From positions 4,029,149 to 4,093,148 of the forward strand of contig NZ_CP101166.1 of assembly GCF_024298885.1 (NCBI RefSeq): 64,000 nt of DNA, written 5' to 3'. The position numbers and the translations under genes were made by a program. Shown one piece after another: positions 62,704 through 64,000 of this stretch (positions are counted from its first letter, which is position 1; each line of letters opens with the position of its first letter). The notes under the pieces are model-generated. The model made no database searches and was not told the DNA's origin. It worked only from the letters and a program-made list of their open reading frames with translations. Source of the DNA: Haloglomus halophilum (lineage in GTDB: Archaea > Halobacteriota > Halobacteria > Halobacteriales > Haloarculaceae).

Positions 62704-63897
62704 CTAGTTGCTCCGCAGTGACTCGCGGACGGTCGCCGGGCCGGCGTCGGCGTCCACATCGACGCCCAGCGCGAGCAGCGAGTCGCCCAGCGCGGCCACG
62801 AGCGCGGTCACGTTGTCCGGCGTGGCACCGTAGCCCATGCAGCCGACGCGCAGCACCTCGCCTGCGAGGTCGCCGAGGCCGCCGGCGATCTCGATTCCGT
62901 GCTCCTCAAGCATCCGGTCGATGACATCGCCCGGTTCGACGTGGGCGGCCTCGGGGAGGCGCGCGGTGTTGAGCGAGGGGAGCCACCAGTCCGGCTCGGC
63001 GACGGGTTCGAGCCCCATCGCGGCCAGGCCCTCACGGAGCGCGCCGGCGACGCGCTCGTGGCGGGCCCACCGGTCCTCGAGGCCCTCCTCGACGACGAGG
63101 CGAAGCGACTCGCGGAGCGCGTAGACGTTCGAGACCGGCGCGGTGTGGTGGTAGGCCCGCTCCTCGCCCCAGTAGTCGTCCAGCAGCGAGAGATCGAGAT
63201 ACCACGAGCGGGGGCGCTCCTCGCGGGACTGCACCCGCTCCATCGCCGCGTGGTTGAGCGAGAGCGGCGACGCACCCGGCGGACAGGAGAGGCACTTCTG
63301 CCCGGCCGAGTACGCGGCGTCGACACCCCAGTCGTCCATCCGGAACTCCACGCCGCCCAGCGACGTGACCACGTCCGCGACGACGAGCGCGTCGTTGTCG
63401 TGGGCGATGTCGGTGAGCGCGGGCACGTCGGGCTGTTTGACCCCGGTGGAGGTCTCGGCGTGGACGAAGCCGAACAGGTCGGGGTCGTGCTCGGTGAACG
63501 CCTCCTGCACGTCGTCGGGGGCGAGCGGCTCGCCCCAGGGCGCGTCGACCCGCACGGGGGCGCCGCCGGCGCGCCGGACCATCGCGGCCATCCGGTCGCC
63601 GAAGTAGCCGTTCGAGGGCACGAGCACCGTGTCGCCGGGGCGGGTGAGGTTGCCGATGGCGGCCTCCATCGCCGCACTCCCGGTCCCGGAGACCGGGATG
63701 GTCCACCTGTTCTCGGTCTGGAGGACGTAGCGGAGCAGCTCCTGGGTCTCGTCCATCACGTCGATGAACGCGGGGTCGAGGTGGCCGACGGGTGGGGCCG
63801 CCATCGCGCGGAGAGTGCGCGGATGGACCTCGCTCGGCCCGGGACCCATCAGCAGGCGGTCCGGTGGCGACAGCTCACCGACCTGAGGGCGTTGCAT
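62704..63897 (-). CDS. Class V aminotransferase (serine-glyoxylate / alanine-glyoxylate type)
   Basis: This is a 397-residue fold-type I PLP enzyme. The opening LLMGPGPSEVHPRTLRAM is typical of alanine-glyoxylate and serine-pyruvate aminotransferases, the glycine-rich VSGTGSAAMEAAI binds the cofactor phosphate region, Asp175 lies in VVADVVTSLGG, and the PLP Lys201 is in SAGQKCLS. These enzymes move the amino group between small amino acids and glyoxylate or pyruvate. The exact amino donor cannot be fixed. Confidence 0.9.
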   Translation of the reverse strand: MQRPQVGELSPPDRLLMGPGPSEVHPRTLRAMAAPPVGHLDPAFIDVMDETQELLRYVLQTENRWTIPVSGTGSAAMEAAIGNLTRPGDTVLVPSNGYFGDRMAAMVRRAGGAPVRVDAPWGEPLAPDDVQEAFTEHDPDLFGFVHAETSTGVKQPDVPALTDIAHDNDALVVADVVTSLGGVEFRMDDWGVDAAYSAGQKCLSCPPGASPLSLNHAAMERVQSREERPRSWYLDLSLLDDYWGEERAYHHTAPVSNVYALRESLRLVVEEGLEDRWARHERVAGALREGLAAMGLEPVAEPDWWLPSLNTARLPEAAHVEPGDVIDRMLEEHGIEIAGGLGDLAGEVLRVGCMGYGATPDNVTALVAALGDSLLALGVDVDADAGPATVRESLRSN

Positions 63898-63973
63898 GTG
63901 CGGCCGTCCGGGACCCGGCGATATAAACGCGGCCGTTCACGACGGCCCGGGTGATTTCTGCGAGCAGGACGCC

Positions 63974-64000
63974 TCAGTCGTCGGCTGCGCCCTCGCGCTC
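63974..64000 (-). CDS. C-terminal fragment of a gene running off the right edge
   Basis: The minus strand contains a stop at 63974-63976 preceded by an acidic run, EREGAADD, which looks like the end of a haloarchaeal protein. Only eight codons are visible, so this is tentative. Confidence 0.35.
   Translation of the reverse strand, partial: EREGAADD

Overview
This window is chromosomal DNA of a halophilic archaeon (class Halobacteria). The evidence is a strongly GC-rich sequence with G/C-ending codons, acidic proteins, many Tat-type (twin-arginine) lipoproteins with an LAGC lipobox, and archaeal markers: Pelota, an archaeal RqcH, TmcA, a PAC2 protein, an MTH865-like protein and an HTH-10 regulator. 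Several TATA-like boxes lie about 26 bases before start codons, as expected for leaderless transcripts. No rRNA, complete tRNA, CRISPR array, transposase or integrase was found. The genus cannot be fixed from the sequence alone.

Layout. 1-3.6 kb: an ABC-2 exporter with an extracytoplasmic partner, then an HD hydrolase. 3.8-7.5 kb: a large FAD/Fe-S oxidoreductase of the D-lactate/glycolate type and a small membrane protein. 7.6-15.1 kb: lipoproteins, thymidylate synthase ThyX, two paralogous Tat lipoproteins with pilin-like C-terminal modules, a creatininase-family amidohydrolase (possibly ArfB) and a dual-specificity phosphatase. 15.2-21.3 kb: TyrA and an Rsm22-like methyltransferase (overlapping genes), SurE, a Tat-exported CocE-type hydrolase and a PAC2 protein. 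21.3-24.2 kb: a lipoprotein, an exported SCP2-like protein and a membrane-anchored winged-helix protein.

24.6-28.2 kb is the most unusual part. A compact same-strand set encodes a tiny acidic protein, a DUF6517-like Tat lipoprotein with a cysteine-rich extension, a second Tat lipoprotein with a Pro/Thr stalk, and a 537-residue protein. The last has a tail-fibre-like N terminus, about 14 YadA-like head repeats, a peptidase-S74-like intramolecular chaperone and a C-terminal coiled coil. It looks like a surface fibre or adhesin with its own lipoprotein partners.

28.4-40.6 kb is housekeeping and lipid metabolism: acyl-CoA ligase, DUF457-like hydrolase, AhpD-like protein, TmcA, a nucleotidyltransferase, the ArfC-type reductase, a GNAT and an acyl-CoA dehydrogenase. 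40.8-47.2 kb holds an unlisted 51-residue protein gene with its own TATA box and two tandem Tat-exported penicillin-acylase-like hydrolases; the first carries a probable compensated frameshift. 47.2-64 kb holds a PAS histidine kinase, a PfpI-like protein, MscS overlapping a degenerate P-loop protein, an RNase Z-like hydrolase, a duplicated zinc-ribbon protein, Pelota, a condensation-type acyltransferase, RqcH, an MTH865-like protein, a second acyl-CoA ligase, a pair of inverted-repeat elements, an HTH-10 regulator and a class V aminotransferase.

Functional links: Pelota and RqcH both act on stalled ribosomes. The two CoA ligases, the acyl-CoA dehydrogenase and the condensation-type enzyme fit fatty acid activation and use. 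The creatininase-family protein and the ArfC-type reductase could act in the same flavin/F420 precursor pathway.
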